Shown piece after piece: positions 9,953 to 20,240 of a DNA stretch of 64,000 bases. Each line of letters begins with the position of its first letter. Position 1 is the first letter of the stretch. The DNA is taken from assembly GCF_900130015.1 (NCBI RefSeq), contig NZ_FQXS01000007.1, positions 115,376-179,375 of the forward strand, written 5' to 3'. The translations under genes and the position numbers were made by a program. A model generated the notes under the pieces. The model searched no databases. It saw only the letters and a list, made by a program, of their open reading frames with translations, and was not told where the DNA came from. This DNA comes from Desulfofustis glycolicus DSM 9705 (GTDB lineage: Bacteria; Desulfobacterota; Desulfobulbia; Desulfobulbales; Desulfocapsaceae).

Positions 9953-11266
9953 TTACCAGGTTATTTCGAATTTTTTGCGCATAAATACGGCAAGGGCGTT
10001 CATGATCACCAGAAAGCCGAGCAGGACCATGATCGCGGCCGACGTTTTTTCGGTAAACGCCCGCTCCGGGCTGTCCGCCCACAGATAGATCTGCACCGGC
10101 AGGGCGGCAGCGGGATCGGTGATCGAGCCGGGGACGTCGACGATAAAGGCGACCATGCCGATCATCAGCAGCGGTGCGGTTTCGCCGAGGGCCTGGGCCA
10201 TGCCGATGATAGTGCCGGTGAGCATGCCCGGCAGTGCCAGTGGCAGGACGTGGTGAAAGACCGTCTGGATCTTAGAGGCTCCGACGCCGAGCGCAGCCTC
10301 GCGGATGGATGGCGGTACCGACTTGAGTGAGGCCCGGGCGGCGATAATGATTGTCGGCAGGGTCATCAGGGTCAGTACCAGGCCTCCGACGAGCGGGGTG
10401 GAGCGAGGTACCCCCCAGAAATTGATAAAGATGGCCAGGCCGAGCAGCCCGAAAATGATCGACGGTACGGCGGCCAGGTTGTTGATGTTGACCTCGATGA
10501 ACGCGGTGAAGCGATTGTCCGGGGCGAATTCCTCGAGATAGATGGCGGCAGCGACGCCGATCGGAAAGGAGAGCAGCAGGGTGATCAGCAAGGTATAAAA
10601 CGATCCTTTGATCGCGCCCCTGATGCCCGCGAGTTCCGGTTCTCGCGAATCGCCATTGGTAAAGAAGGCGCGGTTGAAACGCAGCTCGACCTGTCCGGCT
10701 TCTCGGATGCTGCTGATCCACTGGAACTGACGGTCTTTGATCCGCCGATTGCCCTCCGGCTGATCCATGTCGATCTTGCCCTTGATCAGCATATCTACAT
10801 CGTCGTTGGCCGGTACCCAGATGGTTTGCCGGCTGCCGATAAGCTTCGGGTTGTCCCGGACCATATTCAACAGTTTATAGGACGCACCGCTGCTGACCAG
10901 ATCGTAGAGCAAGCGCTTGTCCTGTCGTCCGGCCACCTCGGGGAAGCGCTCGCTCAGGGCCGTTTTCACGAGGCGCTGGTAATCGGCCTGCAACAAGTCT
11001 TCTTGGGTGAATTCTTCTTTGTCGAAGGAAATTTCCAGTTGGATAACCGTCTGCCTGAAAGCGGAGGCACCGTCGCCGATGACGGTGGTCAGCAGGAAGG
11101 CGAGAAAGGCCAGGGCGCTGAAAATAGCGGCGATGCCGAGCCACTTGAAACGCTGTTCAGCACGGTAGCGCCGCTGCAAACGTTTGTTGAAAGCCACGGA
11201 AAAACCGCTGGCCGACTTGTCAAGCGCGGTTGCCGGTATAATCGTCCGGTGGTTGTCGCTATTCAT
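9953..11266 (-). CDS. pstA: Phosphate ABC transporter permease PstA
   Basis: The product is 437 residues. One membrane segment near residues 45-65 is followed by a periplasmic-looking region of about 140 residues, then the six-helix ABC permease domain with the EAA-type loop (SIREAALGVGASKIQTVFHHVLP). The long N-terminal section is like the DUF3333-bearing PstA form, larger than the roughly 290 residues of E. coli PstA. It forms the inner-membrane phosphate channel with PstC. Its start overlaps the pstC stop by 8 bp, so translation is probably coupled. Confidence 0.93.
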   Translation of the reverse strand: MNSDNHRTIIPATALDKSASGFSVAFNKRLQRRYRAEQRFKWLGIAAIFSALAFLAFLLTTVIGDGASAFRQTVIQLEISFDKEEFTQEDLLQADYQRLVKTALSERFPEVAGRQDKRLLYDLVSSGASYKLLNMVRDNPKLIGSRQTIWVPANDDVDMLIKGKIDMDQPEGNRRIKDRQFQWISSIREAGQVELRFNRAFFTNGDSREPELAGIRGAIKGSFYTLLITLLLSFPIGVAAAIYLEEFAPDNRFTAFIEVNINNLAAVPSIIFGLLGLAIFINFWGVPRSTPLVGGLVLTLMTLPTIIIAARASLKSVPPSIREAALGVGASKIQTVFHHVLPLALPGMLTGTIIGMAQALGETAPLLMIGMVAFIVDVPGSITDPAAALPVQIYLWADSPERAFTEKTSAAIMVLLGFLVIMNALAVFMRKKFEITW

Positions 11267-12656
11267 AATGTTCCCGGTATTTTCGTACCACGCGCAGGGC
11301 GATGACGTTGAGAATCAGGGTGAAGACGAAGAGCACCAGGCCAAGAGCAAAGGCTGCCAGCGTTTTGGGGCTGTCGAATTCCTGGTCGCCGACGAGCAGC
11401 GTGACGATCTGGACGGTGACCGTGGTCACCGCTTCGAACGGGTTGGCAGTCAGGTTGGCGGCAAGCCCGGCGGCCATAACGACAATCATCGTCTCGCCGA
11501 CGGCCCGCGAGACGGCGAGCAGAATGCCACCGACGATGCCGGGCAGCGCCGCCGGGAAGATGATGTAGCGCACCGTCTCGAATTTGGTGGCGCCGAGACC
11601 GTAGGACCCGTCACGCAGGGATTGCGGTACGGCGTGGATGACATCGTCGGATAGTGATGAAACGAAGGGGATGATCATGATACCCATGACCAGGCCGGCG
11701 GCCAGGGCGCTCTCCGAGGCGACCGATAACCCGAGCAGTCCCCCGCTGTCGCGAATCAGCGGCGCCACCGTCAGTGCCGCGAAGAACCCGTAGACCACGG
11801 TGGGGATACCGGCCAGGATCTCGAGCAGCGGTTTAACCACCGTGCGGAAGGTCTGGTTGGCGAATTCAGACAGGTAAATGGCCGACAGCAGGCCGATGGG
11901 AATGGCGACCATCATCGCGATGGCGGCGATCATAAAGGTGCCGGCGAAGATCGGTACGGCCCCGAAAGCCCCCGACGAGCCGGCCTGATCGGCCCTGATG
12001 GCCATCTGCGGGCTCCAGTTGAGGCCGAAGAGGAACTCCTGCAGCGGGATGGCCTTGAAGAAACGGATCGATTCGAACAATACCGACAACACGATACCGA
12101 GCGTTGTCAGAATGGCGATCCCGGAACAGAGCAGGAGCAGAAAGCGAATAATGCCTTCGACCAGGTTACGGGCGCGCAGAGATGGCGTGATACGTCGGTA
12201 GACCAGAAAACTGAGCACCGTAGATAAGAGCAGCACCGAGGCGGTGAGCACAGATCGATACGAATCTCTGATCTGTTCGTAGCGCTCAGCGGCCTGCTCG
12301 ATGGCCGGACTGCGGTTGACGATCACGCTGTCTGACAACAGGTTCTTGATATCATTTAGGATCAGTGACTGGTCTCCGGAACCGGCGGCGACAGCAGCGA
12401 GGGCGGGCGGTAATTCATTGATCAGCCGGGCATCGACCACCGCCGTTTCCAGGGACAGCCAGAGGCCATAGATAACCAGGGCCGGCAACAGTCCGGTCAG
12501 GGCCGTCAGTACGCCATAGTTGCTCGGCAGTGAGTGGAGTGCCCTGATCCCACCTGCCGATTCGGCCACCTTCAGCGAGCGCAGGCGACCGGCCGTAAAA
12601 GCGGTGGCGGCGATAGCCAGAATGATCGGCGGCAGGTAGGTGAAGAGTATGGTCAT
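11259..12656 (-). CDS. pstC: Phosphate ABC transporter permease PstC
   Basis: The product is 465 residues, with N-terminal membrane helices and a large loop before the permease domain. The permease part contains the cytoplasmic coupling loop SLRDGSYGLGATKFETVRYIIFP and the helix GIPTVVYGFFAAL typical of PstC. At 465 residues it is the long PstC form that usually goes with the long PstA form present here. It overlaps pstA by 8 bp and follows phoU by 17 bp. Confidence 0.93.
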   Translation of the reverse strand: MTILFTYLPPIILAIAATAFTAGRLRSLKVAESAGGIRALHSLPSNYGVLTALTGLLPALVIYGLWLSLETAVVDARLINELPPALAAVAAGSGDQSLILNDIKNLLSDSVIVNRSPAIEQAAERYEQIRDSYRSVLTASVLLLSTVLSFLVYRRITPSLRARNLVEGIIRFLLLLCSGIAILTTLGIVLSVLFESIRFFKAIPLQEFLFGLNWSPQMAIRADQAGSSGAFGAVPIFAGTFMIAAIAMMVAIPIGLLSAIYLSEFANQTFRTVVKPLLEILAGIPTVVYGFFAALTVAPLIRDSGGLLGLSVASESALAAGLVMGIMIIPFVSSLSDDVIHAVPQSLRDGSYGLGATKFETVRYIIFPAALPGIVGGILLAVSRAVGETMIVVMAAGLAANLTANPFEAVTTVTVQIVTLLVGDQEFDSPKTLAAFALGLVLFVFTLILNVIALRVVRKYREHYE

Positions 12657-12673
12657 GATCGAGCGGCCGCCTG

Positions 12674-13339
12674 TCAGGAGATGGTTCGGGTTATCACGCC
12701 CTCGACCAGATAGATGGCCTCTTCGGCGATGTTGGTGGTTCGGTCGGCGATTCTTTCAAGGTGTCGGGCGAGCAGGTAGGTGTTGATCAGGCCGCCCGGG
12801 TGTTCGGGGTGGTGGCGGATGATATTCTTGATTGCATGGTAGACATGGTTGCGATGGGCATCGACTTCGTCGTCGAGCAGAAACACCTGCCTGGCCAGCG
12901 CTACATCACGGTTGACCAGGGCATCAAGGCTCATTTTCAACATTCTCGTCACCAGGTCGGACATCTGGGAGAAATCGATGCCCTTGACCAGTTCACGGCT
13001 CGGCGATGTACCTATGGCCGAGACCCGATTGGCGATATTGACGGCGATATCGGCGATACGCTCAAGCTCGTTGTTGACTTTGATTACGGTGACGAGAAAG
13101 CGCAGGTCGCTGGCGACCGGTTGATGCAACGCGAGAATTTTCAAGCAATCCTCTTCGATATCTATTTCCGCCTCGTCAATTTCATAGTCGGAGAGGATGA
13201 TCGACTGCACCTGCCCGTGGTCGTGGGTCTCGATGACCAATGCCGCCCGGCGTACCCGGTCTTCGACCAGAGCTGTCAGGTTGAGCAGTTTTTTGTTGAG
13301 TTTTTCCAATTCCAGATGGAACGTGTAATATGACCCCAT
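12674..13339 (-). CDS. phoU: Phosphate-signalling regulator PhoU
   Basis: The product is 221 residues and all helical, with the two repeated PhoU metal-binding patterns: EIDEAEIDIEEDCLKI in the first half and LLDDEVDAHRNHVYHAI in the second. PhoU links the Pst transporter to the PhoR kinase and keeps the pho regulon off when phosphate is plentiful. It is the first gene of the leftward operon, whereas in most bacteria phoU is last. A GGAAAGA site precedes the ATG. The divergent phoB gene starts 271 bp away. Confidence 0.93.
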   Translation of the reverse strand: MGSYYTFHLELEKLNKKLLNLTALVEDRVRRAALVIETHDHGQVQSIILSDYEIDEAEIDIEEDCLKILALHQPVASDLRFLVTVIKVNNELERIADIAVNIANRVSAIGTSPSRELVKGIDFSQMSDLVTRMLKMSLDALVNRDVALARQVFLLDDEVDAHRNHVYHAIKNIIRHHPEHPGGLINTYLLARHLERIADRTTNIAEEAIYLVEGVITRTIS

Positions 13340-13610
13340 AGTCTTTCCGCGGGCTGTTCAGCTGATTATGGTGGTGTGATGAGGTGGCGGCGTCGACCGC
13401 CATCCCCGAGCTGCTCCAGACGATACTCCCTCTCTGTTCAGAGTTGGTTACGGCAGTATTAGGATTTGGTTATCGGCCGGAAAAGCCTTGCGGGCCCCAG
13501 GAAAATGCAGAACATATAGATCGCGTGATGAGCGATCCCGGGCACGAGAGCTGGTGTGGGAAGGGAAGTTGACTTCTTGCCGAGAGATAATATCAGACAC
13601 CTACTGAGCC
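13340..13610. other. Divergent phoU / phoB intergenic region
   Basis: This 271-bp region between divergent genes must hold the promoters for the phoU-pst operon and for phoB-phoR. I looked for direct repeats of the CTGTCAT type expected for a PhoB box and found none that I would defend, and no clear -35/-10 pair. No coding frame is convincing. Confidence 0.4.
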
Positions 13611-14321
13611 ATGGGAAAAATAACCATTCTGGTCGTTGAAGACGAAGCTGCCATTCAGCAACTGGTGAGCTATAACCTCATCAAGGCGGGCTTTCACGTC
13701 ACCTGCGCCGACAGCGGTGAGGAAGCGCTCGAGTGTTTGCTGCGCGAGGATATCGATTGTGTCCTCCTCGACCTGATGCTGCCCGGCATGAGCGGGCTGG
13801 AGGTTTGCGAGGCGATCCGCAGCAAAAACGGTCGCCAAGGACACCATATCCCGATCATCATGCTGACCGCCAAAGGGGAGGAGGAAGATGTCGTCTCGGG
13901 GCTCGATTACGGCGCCGACGATTACATCACCAAACCGTTTAGCCCGAAGGTACTCATTGCCCGGATCAAAGCGGTGTTGCGCCGGGGATTCGAAAAAACA
14001 CAGGCCGAGGCCGATGATGACCAGGGGGTCATCATCCTTGATGACCTGGAGATCAACAAGGGGCGGCACGAGGTCAAGCTTGGTAAGGAACTGCTGCACC
14101 TGACCATGACCGAATTCGGTATTCTCGCACTGCTTGCCGGCAAACCGGGATGGGTGTTCACCCGCCAGCAGATTATCGATTCGGTCCGTGGCTATGATTT
14201 TCTGATTACGCCACGGGCGATCGACGTTCAGGTCTTCGGCCTGCGCAAGAAACTCGGCTCGTCGGGACGGATGATAGAGACCGTGCGCGGTGTCGGGTAC
14301 CGGTTTCGTTCCGACGCATAG
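13611..14321 (+). CDS. phoB: Phosphate regulon response regulator PhoB
   Basis: The product is 236 residues. The receiver domain has the acidic pocket VVEDE, the phosphoacceptor Asp54 in LLDLMLPG, and the conserved Thr and Lys (MLTAKG, TKPFSPK). The C-terminal half is an OmpR-type winged helix (LTMTEFGILALLAGKPGWVFTRQQIID and TVRGVGYRF). Context next to phoR and opposite the pst operon makes PhoB the natural call. The gene for its kinase follows after 9 bp. Confidence 0.92.
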   Translation: MGKITILVVEDEAAIQQLVSYNLIKAGFHVTCADSGEEALECLLREDIDCVLLDLMLPGMSGLEVCEAIRSKNGRQGHHIPIIMLTAKGEEEDVVSGLDYGADDYITKPFSPKVLIARIKAVLRRGFEKTQAEADDDQGVIILDDLEINKGRHEVKLGKELLHLTMTEFGILALLAGKPGWVFTRQQIIDSVRGYDFLITPRAIDVQVFGLRKKLGSSGRMIETVRGVGYRFRSDA

Positions 14322-14330
14322 AGGAAAGGG

Positions 14331-16166
14331 ATGATAGCAAAACAGCGAACCTTGTTCTGGCAGATATTTCCGGTCACGCTGGTGATCATCCTGGGAACCA
14401 TTGCCAGCGTTGCCTGGTTCGGCTCGCGCTCCATCGATGATTTCTATGTCGGGGAATTGCGCCGCGATCTGGAAAATCGTGCCTATCTGATCAAGTCTCG
14501 GGTCGGCGAATTACTGACCAGCGGCGATCTCGCCGGCCTGCGCAGCTTTGTCGTCGATTCTGGCCGGGCAGCTGATACCCGGATTACGGTCGTCGCTGCC
14601 GACGGCACGGTCCTGGCAGATACTAAAGAGAATCCGGGGGTCATGGACAACCATCGGCAGCGCCCGGAGATCGACACTGCGTTTTCCGGGGTAAGCGGTT
14701 TTTCGCTGCGCTTCAGCAACACCCTCGGTCAAAGGATGCTTTATGGTGCCATCGGTCTTGAAGAGCGTTTTAAGAGCGAGGCTTCCATCGGCGACGGGAA
14801 CCGGGTCAATACCGTTCTTCGGGTCGCGGTGCCGGTACTGGCTATCAATTCCGCCTTGAGCGATATCAATCGGGAACTGGTTATCGGTACCGGAGGGGCG
14901 CTGCTGGTCGCCTTTGTCATCACGTTTTTCGTGGTCCGCAATATCAGCAGGCCGCTCGAAGAAATGACTCGCAGCGCCGAATCCTATGCCAACGGCGATT
15001 TCAGCCAGCGGATGCTGATCAACCAAAAGAAAACGGCATCCCGCGAAGTGGCCATGCTGGCGGCCGCGATGGACCGAATGGCGGGTCAACTCGATGAAAA
15101 AATCAATACCATCATCAATCAGCGCAACCAGTTGGAGACGGTGTTTTCCAGCATGGTCGAAGCGGTCATCGCCATCGATCGTGAAGAGCGGATCGTCAGC
15201 ATCAACGGGGCCGCAGCCAGGATGTTCGGTGTCCGGCAACAGGTAGCCCCGGGACGACTGGTGCAGGAGGTTATTCGCAACGTCGACCTGTATGACCAGT
15301 TGGCCCGTATCCTGAAAACAGGCGAGGCCTTTGAAGACGAGATCGTGCTGACCAGGCGGGGCGACAACGTCTATCTGCATACCAATGTGGTGATGCTGTA
15401 CGGTGGCGATGGGCGGACGGTTGGTGCTCTGATGGTGCTCAACGATGTGACCCGTTTACGCAAACTTGAGCGGTTGCGCAGCGATTTCGTGGCCAATGTT
15501 TCCCATGAACTGAAAACGCCGATTACCTCCATTCGGGGGTATGTGGAGACATTGCTCGACGGAGCCCTTGACGATCGGGAGCACGCGCGGCGTTTTCTGG
15601 AGATCGTGTTGCGTCAGTCGGAACAGCTCGGCACCATTATCGATGACCTGCTGACTCTATCCCGAATCGAAAAAGATACCAAGGAAGCCGGCGTTTCCTT
15701 CGTTGCCGAGAAATTATCTCCAGTCCTTCACCGGGCTCTGGAAACCTGCCGGCAACAAGCCGCAGGAAAGCAGGTGACCCTCACGCTCGGTTGTCCGGAA
15801 CAGCTCGTTGTCAGGATGAACCGGACCCTGCTCGAGCAGGCGGTGGTCAATCTGCTGACCAACGGCATAACTTACAGCGATCCGGGTGACAGTGTGCAGG
15901 TTAGCGTCGCCGAGGTCGATGATCCGTCGCGGCGACTGGTCAAGATCAGTGTCGTCGATCAGGGCATTGGTATTTCTAAGGAACACCTGCCGCGCCTGTT
16001 CGAACGTTTTTACCGCAGCGATCGGGCGCGCAACCGCAAGGCCGGCGGTACCGGCCTCGGCCTGGCAATTGTCAAGCATATCGTGCAGGCGCACGGCGGT
16101 TCCGTCGAGGTCGACAGTGCCATCGGTGCCGGCAGTACCTTCACCATCACCCTGCCCTTGGGCTGA
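14331..16166 (+). CDS. phoR: Phosphate regulon sensor kinase PhoR
   Basis: The product is 611 residues. A membrane helix lies at about 10-30, then a periplasmic sensor region, a second helix at about 183-205, HAMP, a PAS domain (about 258-365), HisKA with His392 in SHELKTPITS, and HATPase with N box (NLLTNGITYSD), DQGIGI and GTGLGLAIV. This is the PhoR build that has a sizeable periplasmic domain, unlike E. coli PhoR. It phosphorylates PhoB when phosphate is scarce. It is read in tandem with phoB. Confidence 0.92.
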   Translation: MIAKQRTLFWQIFPVTLVIILGTIASVAWFGSRSIDDFYVGELRRDLENRAYLIKSRVGELLTSGDLAGLRSFVVDSGRAADTRITVVAADGTVLADTKENPGVMDNHRQRPEIDTAFSGVSGFSLRFSNTLGQRMLYGAIGLEERFKSEASIGDGNRVNTVLRVAVPVLAINSALSDINRELVIGTGGALLVAFVITFFVVRNISRPLEEMTRSAESYANGDFSQRMLINQKKTASREVAMLAAAMDRMAGQLDEKINTIINQRNQLETVFSSMVEAVIAIDREERIVSINGAAARMFGVRQQVAPGRLVQEVIRNVDLYDQLARILKTGEAFEDEIVLTRRGDNVYLHTNVVMLYGGDGRTVGALMVLNDVTRLRKLERLRSDFVANVSHELKTPITSIRGYVETLLDGALDDREHARRFLEIVLRQSEQLGTIIDDLLTLSRIEKDTKEAGVSFVAEKLSPVLHRALETCRQQAAGKQVTLTLGCPEQLVVRMNRTLLEQAVVNLLTNGITYSDPGDSVQVSVAEVDDPSRRLVKISVVDQGIGISKEHLPRLFERFYRSDRARNRKAGGTGLGLAIVKHIVQAHGGSVEVDSAIGAGSTFTITLPLG

Positions 16167-16419
16167 TGCGTGCGGCCAGGTAGCCGGCCGGGTTCGGTCC
16201 TACTATCGGCAGCCATGGACTTTTCCCTCGGCTTGTGTGATAATGGCCGAGGGATATGCTGGCCTGTCGAGGGAATTGACGCGGCCGTCAATTCTGATTT
16301 TCCTGCCGTCTCCGACACGGTCTCCGGTCGTTTTCCCTTCTTGTAAGCGCTGCAGCGTAATATCCCGGTAAAAGAGAACAGGCCGATATGATTGGTGCTC
16401 GGCCCAGCCATTCGATGCC

Positions 16420-18795
16420 ATGGATGAGATCAGAGATGACCCAGCAGTACCGACGTTTGGCGAGCGTTTTGCCGGACAGGTCATCGGTCTGTTTCTCTGG
16501 CCGCTGCTGACTGTTGTACTGGTGGCAGGGGCGCTCTATTACGATCGAGTCCATAATTTAAACGAGTTGACGATTCAGAAAGAAACGCTGCTGGTACGCG
16601 CCGTGGCGCTTTTCCTGGAGAGCGGACATCATGCCGCATCCACCGACCTGAAACAGCTTCTCGACGACATCGATTCGCTGCTTGCGCATTCCGGTTATGC
16701 AGCGCTTCGAGGACCGGAGGTGGCCGACTTGCTGGCCGATACGCTGGCGAAGCATCCGCTCTATGAGCAGGTGCTTCTGCTCGAGCCCAATGGGCGAGAA
16801 ATAGCCCGGCTTCGATCAGGCGGTAACCAGGAGGCGGCAGCATTTGGGACGGCAAATCGAAATGCTGACGATCGCTCCGCGCTAGCTGCATTTTTTGCCA
16901 CCTCCCCTGGGGAACTGCAGGTTTCACCCCCGGTTCTCAGCCTCTGCCGCGGCGCTCCTTGTACAACGAGCAAACAACGGATCAGTGTCGGGCTGACCTC
17001 TTCTGCCGACAATGGACGAGCGAAGCCGATCGCCATTATCGATTACCGGATGTCTGTCGTTTACGATCTGGTCAGTGAAATCGGAACGGGTGAGCGGGGA
17101 ACGTTGATGATCTTTCGGGACCAGGGTGAACTCGCCGGCGCGCTTGCCGGAAATCAAGAGACGGGTGGAGGTGCAGCTCGAATCGCGGCGGTGAAGCGAT
17201 TGCTCGGTGGGCGGGACACCACTTCCCTCTTCCTGGACGGTAGTCTCTATTCTTATACCCAGTTCACCCTCTCCGCTCTGTCCACCTCCGGCGACCGCGG
17301 GGAGACGAGTCCAGAAACCACGCCGGAAGGCAGGGGTGCGGCAGTTGAGCACTGGTCGGTGGTCTCCGAGATGCCGGCCGGATATTTTGTTGCCCAGAAA
17401 CGAAGCTATCTCCTCTTCCTCGCAATTCTGGCCCTGGCTTTGCTGATCCCATCATTTGTCGTTTGTCTTTTCTGGGCCAAGGCCCGGGTCAGGGCTCGGC
17501 GGGAGACGGAATTGCGGGCCATTGAACAGGTTGAACACCTGGTCCGGCTCGAGCAGGAGGTGCGTGAGCGAACCCGGGAGTTGGATGATCGAAACCTGCA
17601 GCTCAGCGCCGAGATTGCCGAACGGCTTAACGCGGAGATCCACCTGCGGCAATCCAACGAGCTGTTTTCCGGGATGGTTGAGAGTATTGACGGCATTATC
17701 TATGTCGCCGATTTTGATACCCACGAAATCCTCTATGCCAATACCTACTTGAAAAAACTGTTCGGATTCAACCCGATCGGCAGAAAATGCTGGCAATTCA
17801 TTCACGCCAGCGGTGACGGCCCCTGTTCGTTCTGCGTCAACAACCATCTGTTGGGCGAAGACGGCGAGCCGACCGGACCGTATCAATGGGAATATCAAAA
17901 TCCTTTCAACAAGCGATGGTACAACGCCAAGGATCTGGCGATCAGGTGGTCCAACGGTAAATACGTCAAGCTCGAGATCGCCATCGATATCACCGAGCAG
18001 AAACAATTGCAGCATTTTCTGCAGGAAGCTCGGCGACAGGCGGAGATCGCCCAAAACATGAGAAGCCGCTTCGTGGCACTGGTTGCACATGACCTGAAGT
18101 CGCCGTTTTATTCGATCACCCAGATGCTCAAGCGGATCCTCGAGCGGGAGACCTTTTCTTCGGAAGTGCACCGGCAGTTCCTGGAAAACATCGTCACCAA
18201 CGGCCACCGGATGTTGCAGATGATCGACGATTTGCTGTCAATGGATCGTTTCGAGTCTGCCGAGGTCAAACTGGAACGAACCTTTTTCAATGCAACCGAT
18301 ATGGCGGCCGAGGTGATAACCAATTTCAATCACCTCGCCTCGGAAAAATCGCTGCACCTGATCAACCTGCTGCCGCTCGACTGTCCGGTGTATGCCGACA
18401 AGTACCTCTATTTCGTTGTCCTCAACAATCTGCTGTCCAACGCCATCAAATTCAGCCAGCCGGGCGGAACCATCGAGATCTGCCAACCTGATCGGAGTCG
18501 ACCGATGATCGTTGCCGTCAGAGATTACGGTAAGGGAATGAGTCCGGATTATGTTGAAAACCTGTTCAAGGTCGACGTCAAGACAAGCAGCAGGGGAACG
18601 ATCGGCGAGCCGGGCAGTGGACTGGGCCTGCTTTTCTGTCAGGATATTCTGAAGGCGCATGGGGGGACGTTGGAGGTTAATTCACAACTCGGTAGCGGTT
18701 CGGTCTTCTCGGTGGTAGTGCCCGAATGTTGTCCCTGGCAGCCTCTACGTGGAACCGATCAGGGCGACGATACCGGCCGTGGCGCGGACGATTGA
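16420..18795 (+). CDS. Membrane sensor histidine kinase with periplasmic sensor and PAS domain
   Basis: The product is 791 residues. The first membrane helix is at about 20-42, followed by a roughly 280-residue periplasmic region with the look of a Cache-type sensor. A second helix lies at about 325-350, then a coiled coil rich in Arg and Glu, a PAS domain (about 410-530), HisKA with His557 in VAHDLKSPF, and an HATPase domain (NNLLSNAIKFS, RDYGKGM, GSGLGLLF). It has no receiver domain and no adjacent response regulator, so its partner is elsewhere. The PAS segment carries the Cys-containing stretch GPCSFCVNNHLLG. The first 50 codons are less typical and the exact start is uncertain. Its 3' end overlaps the 3' end of the opposite yihY gene by 37 bp. 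Confidence 0.88.
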   Translation: MDEIRDDPAVPTFGERFAGQVIGLFLWPLLTVVLVAGALYYDRVHNLNELTIQKETLLVRAVALFLESGHHAASTDLKQLLDDIDSLLAHSGYAALRGPEVADLLADTLAKHPLYEQVLLLEPNGREIARLRSGGNQEAAAFGTANRNADDRSALAAFFATSPGELQVSPPVLSLCRGAPCTTSKQRISVGLTSSADNGRAKPIAIIDYRMSVVYDLVSEIGTGERGTLMIFRDQGELAGALAGNQETGGGAARIAAVKRLLGGRDTTSLFLDGSLYSYTQFTLSALSTSGDRGETSPETTPEGRGAAVEHWSVVSEMPAGYFVAQKRSYLLFLAILALALLIPSFVVCLFWAKARVRARRETELRAIEQVEHLVRLEQEVRERTRELDDRNLQLSAEIAERLNAEIHLRQSNELFSGMVESIDGIIYVADFDTHEILYANTYLKKLFGFNPIGRKCWQFIHASGDGPCSFCVNNHLLGEDGEPTGPYQWEYQNPFNKRWYNAKDLAIRWSNGKYVKLEIAIDITEQKQLQHFLQEARRQAEIAQNMRSRFVALVAHDLKSPFYSITQMLKRILERETFSSEVHRQFLENIVTNGHRMLQMIDDLLSMDRFESAEVKLERTFFNATDMAAEVITNFNHLASEKSLHLINLLPLDCPVYADKYLYFVVLNNLLSNAIKFSQPGGTIEICQPDRSRPMIVAVRDYGKGMSPDYVENLFKVDVKTSSRGTIGEPGSGLGLLFCQDILKAHGGTLEVNSQLGSGSVFSVVVPECCPWQPLRGTDQGDDTGRGADD

Positions 18796-20240
18796 TCGGT
18801 GCGGTGGTCGTCTGTTGGTGCATCCCCGGATTCTGCAGGATCCCTGTGCTGCAGGCCGGCCTGGGCGGCGGCGATTAGCTCGGCGGTGCGCTTGCCGCCG
18901 GTGGTGTCGGGGGGACTACTGCCGAAGATAACGCTGATCAGACGGCGATGGTCGATACTGCCGGGCGGAGCGGAGGGCATCAAGGCCCCGGTTTCACCGC
19001 TATGGTGCAGGAGACCGGCGGCCGCCAGCTTGTCGACTGTCGCCGTTAGAAGGCCGCGACGATAGCAGGGGGAGGCGGCGGCCAAATCATCGATGGTGGT
19101 TCCCCGGCCGTCTTCGAACCTGCCTGCGACAGTGGCGCAGATGTCAAATGCCGCGCTCAGCTGCTGTACCCCATCGCTTGCCCGTTCCTGCAGGGCATAC
19201 GACGAGTGATGCTGAATGGCATAGGCAACCTCGGCGCCGAGCAGCACGAAGAGCCAGCCAAAATAAATCCAGACGAGAAACAGCGGAATCGTCGCGAACG
19301 ATCCGTATATTGCATTATAGTTGGCGACGCCGACCTGCAGCCCGATGAACAGATTCTGGGTGGCGAACCACAGGGTGCCGGCGAGCAGGGCGCCGATCAG
19401 GGTCGGGATCGTTTTGACCTTGGTGTTGGGAAAGAAGATGTAGGCGACATAGAGGGCCGCCGTCAAAAACAGGATCGGTATGCCGCCGAGTAGTACGGAT
19501 TGCATCCAGGCAGCGGGGATGATGCGGTCCAGATGGCCGCTGAGCGATTTGCTGGTCAATACCGTGCCGGCAGCCAGGGCGACGTTGATGGCGATGGGCA
19601 GCAGGACCATCAGGGTCAGGTAGTCGGCGATTTTGCGCAGCAGCGACCGGCTGTTCTCGACATGCCAAATGGTGTTCATGGCGGCTTCGATCTGACTGAG
19701 TACCAGGATCACCGAGAGGAAGACCCCGAGAATGCCGAATGTACCGAGCGTGGCAAAGCTCGTTCGGTCGACGTAATCGAAGAGACGAGCAGCGGCGGCG
19801 CGTAGGTGACCGGTCAAATCGGCTGCGGGTTCTGTGGCGGACGGGGGATTGGCCGATGTTGAGGCCGGTGGTGACAGCTGCGTCGTAGCTTGCTGGTCCG
19901 GGCCGGCAATAACGGTCGGTGCCGTCTGTTCCAGTGTGTCGATATAGGAAAAGACGATGTCCCGCAACTGGTCGCCGCCACCGAGGCCCTTAACCACCGC
20001 CGTGCTCATGGCCAGCAGCGGAACCATTGACAACAGCAGGGCATAGGTCAGAGCGCCGGTGCGCAGGTTGAGGTAGTTCAACTCCATTTCGCGCAGGACG
20101 ATCAGCGCGATCCTGGTCAAGCTGTGCAGCCATCTGAGTGGAGGAATGGTGGGGGGTGGCCCGTCGGCCCAACGTAAAAGGCGATGCGGGAAACGGGACG
20201 AGCGTTTGCGGAGGAGCGATTGTGTCGAGTTATTGTTCAT
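18759..20240 (-). CDS. YihY/BrkB-family inner-membrane protein
   Basis: The product is 493 residues with about six membrane helices. Family patterns include [45 protein letters not shown] and [29 protein letters not shown]. YihY/BrkB proteins are inner-membrane proteins of unsettled role. Two features extend the usual core: a low-complexity Pro/Ser/Thr/Ala insert at about 105-140 between the first helices, and a C-terminal winged-helix-like stretch (about 385-450) followed by a disordered tail. Its start overlaps the hybrid kinase stop by 11 bp, so it is co-translated with that gene. Confidence 0.85.
   Translation of the reverse strand: MNNNSTQSLLRKRSSRFPHRLLRWADGPPPTIPPLRWLHSLTRIALIVLREMELNYLNLRTGALTYALLLSMVPLLAMSTAVVKGLGGGDQLRDIVFSYIDTLEQTAPTVIAGPDQQATTQLSPPASTSANPPSATEPAADLTGHLRAAAARLFDYVDRTSFATLGTFGILGVFLSVILVLSQIEAAMNTIWHVENSRSLLRKIADYLTLMVLLPIAINVALAAGTVLTSKSLSGHLDRIIPAAWMQSVLLGGIPILFLTAALYVAYIFFPNTKVKTIPTLIGALLAGTLWFATQNLFIGLQVGVANYNAIYGSFATIPLFLVWIYFGWLFVLLGAEVAYAIQHHSSYALQERASDGVQQLSAAFDICATVAGRFEDGRGTTIDDLAAASPCYRRGLLTATVDKLAAAGLLHHSGETGALMPSAPPGSIDHRRLISVIFGSSPPDTTGGKRTAELIAAAQAGLQHRDPAESGDAPTDDHRTDQSSAPRPVSSP

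Noticed and set aside
13340..13610. PhoB box in the phoU-phoB spacer
   Set aside because: No pair of CTGTCAT-like repeats 11 bp apart is good enough to report.
14511..15380. Leftward 289-codon frame in phoR
   Set aside because: It is antisense to HAMP and PAS coding sequence with no domain of its own.
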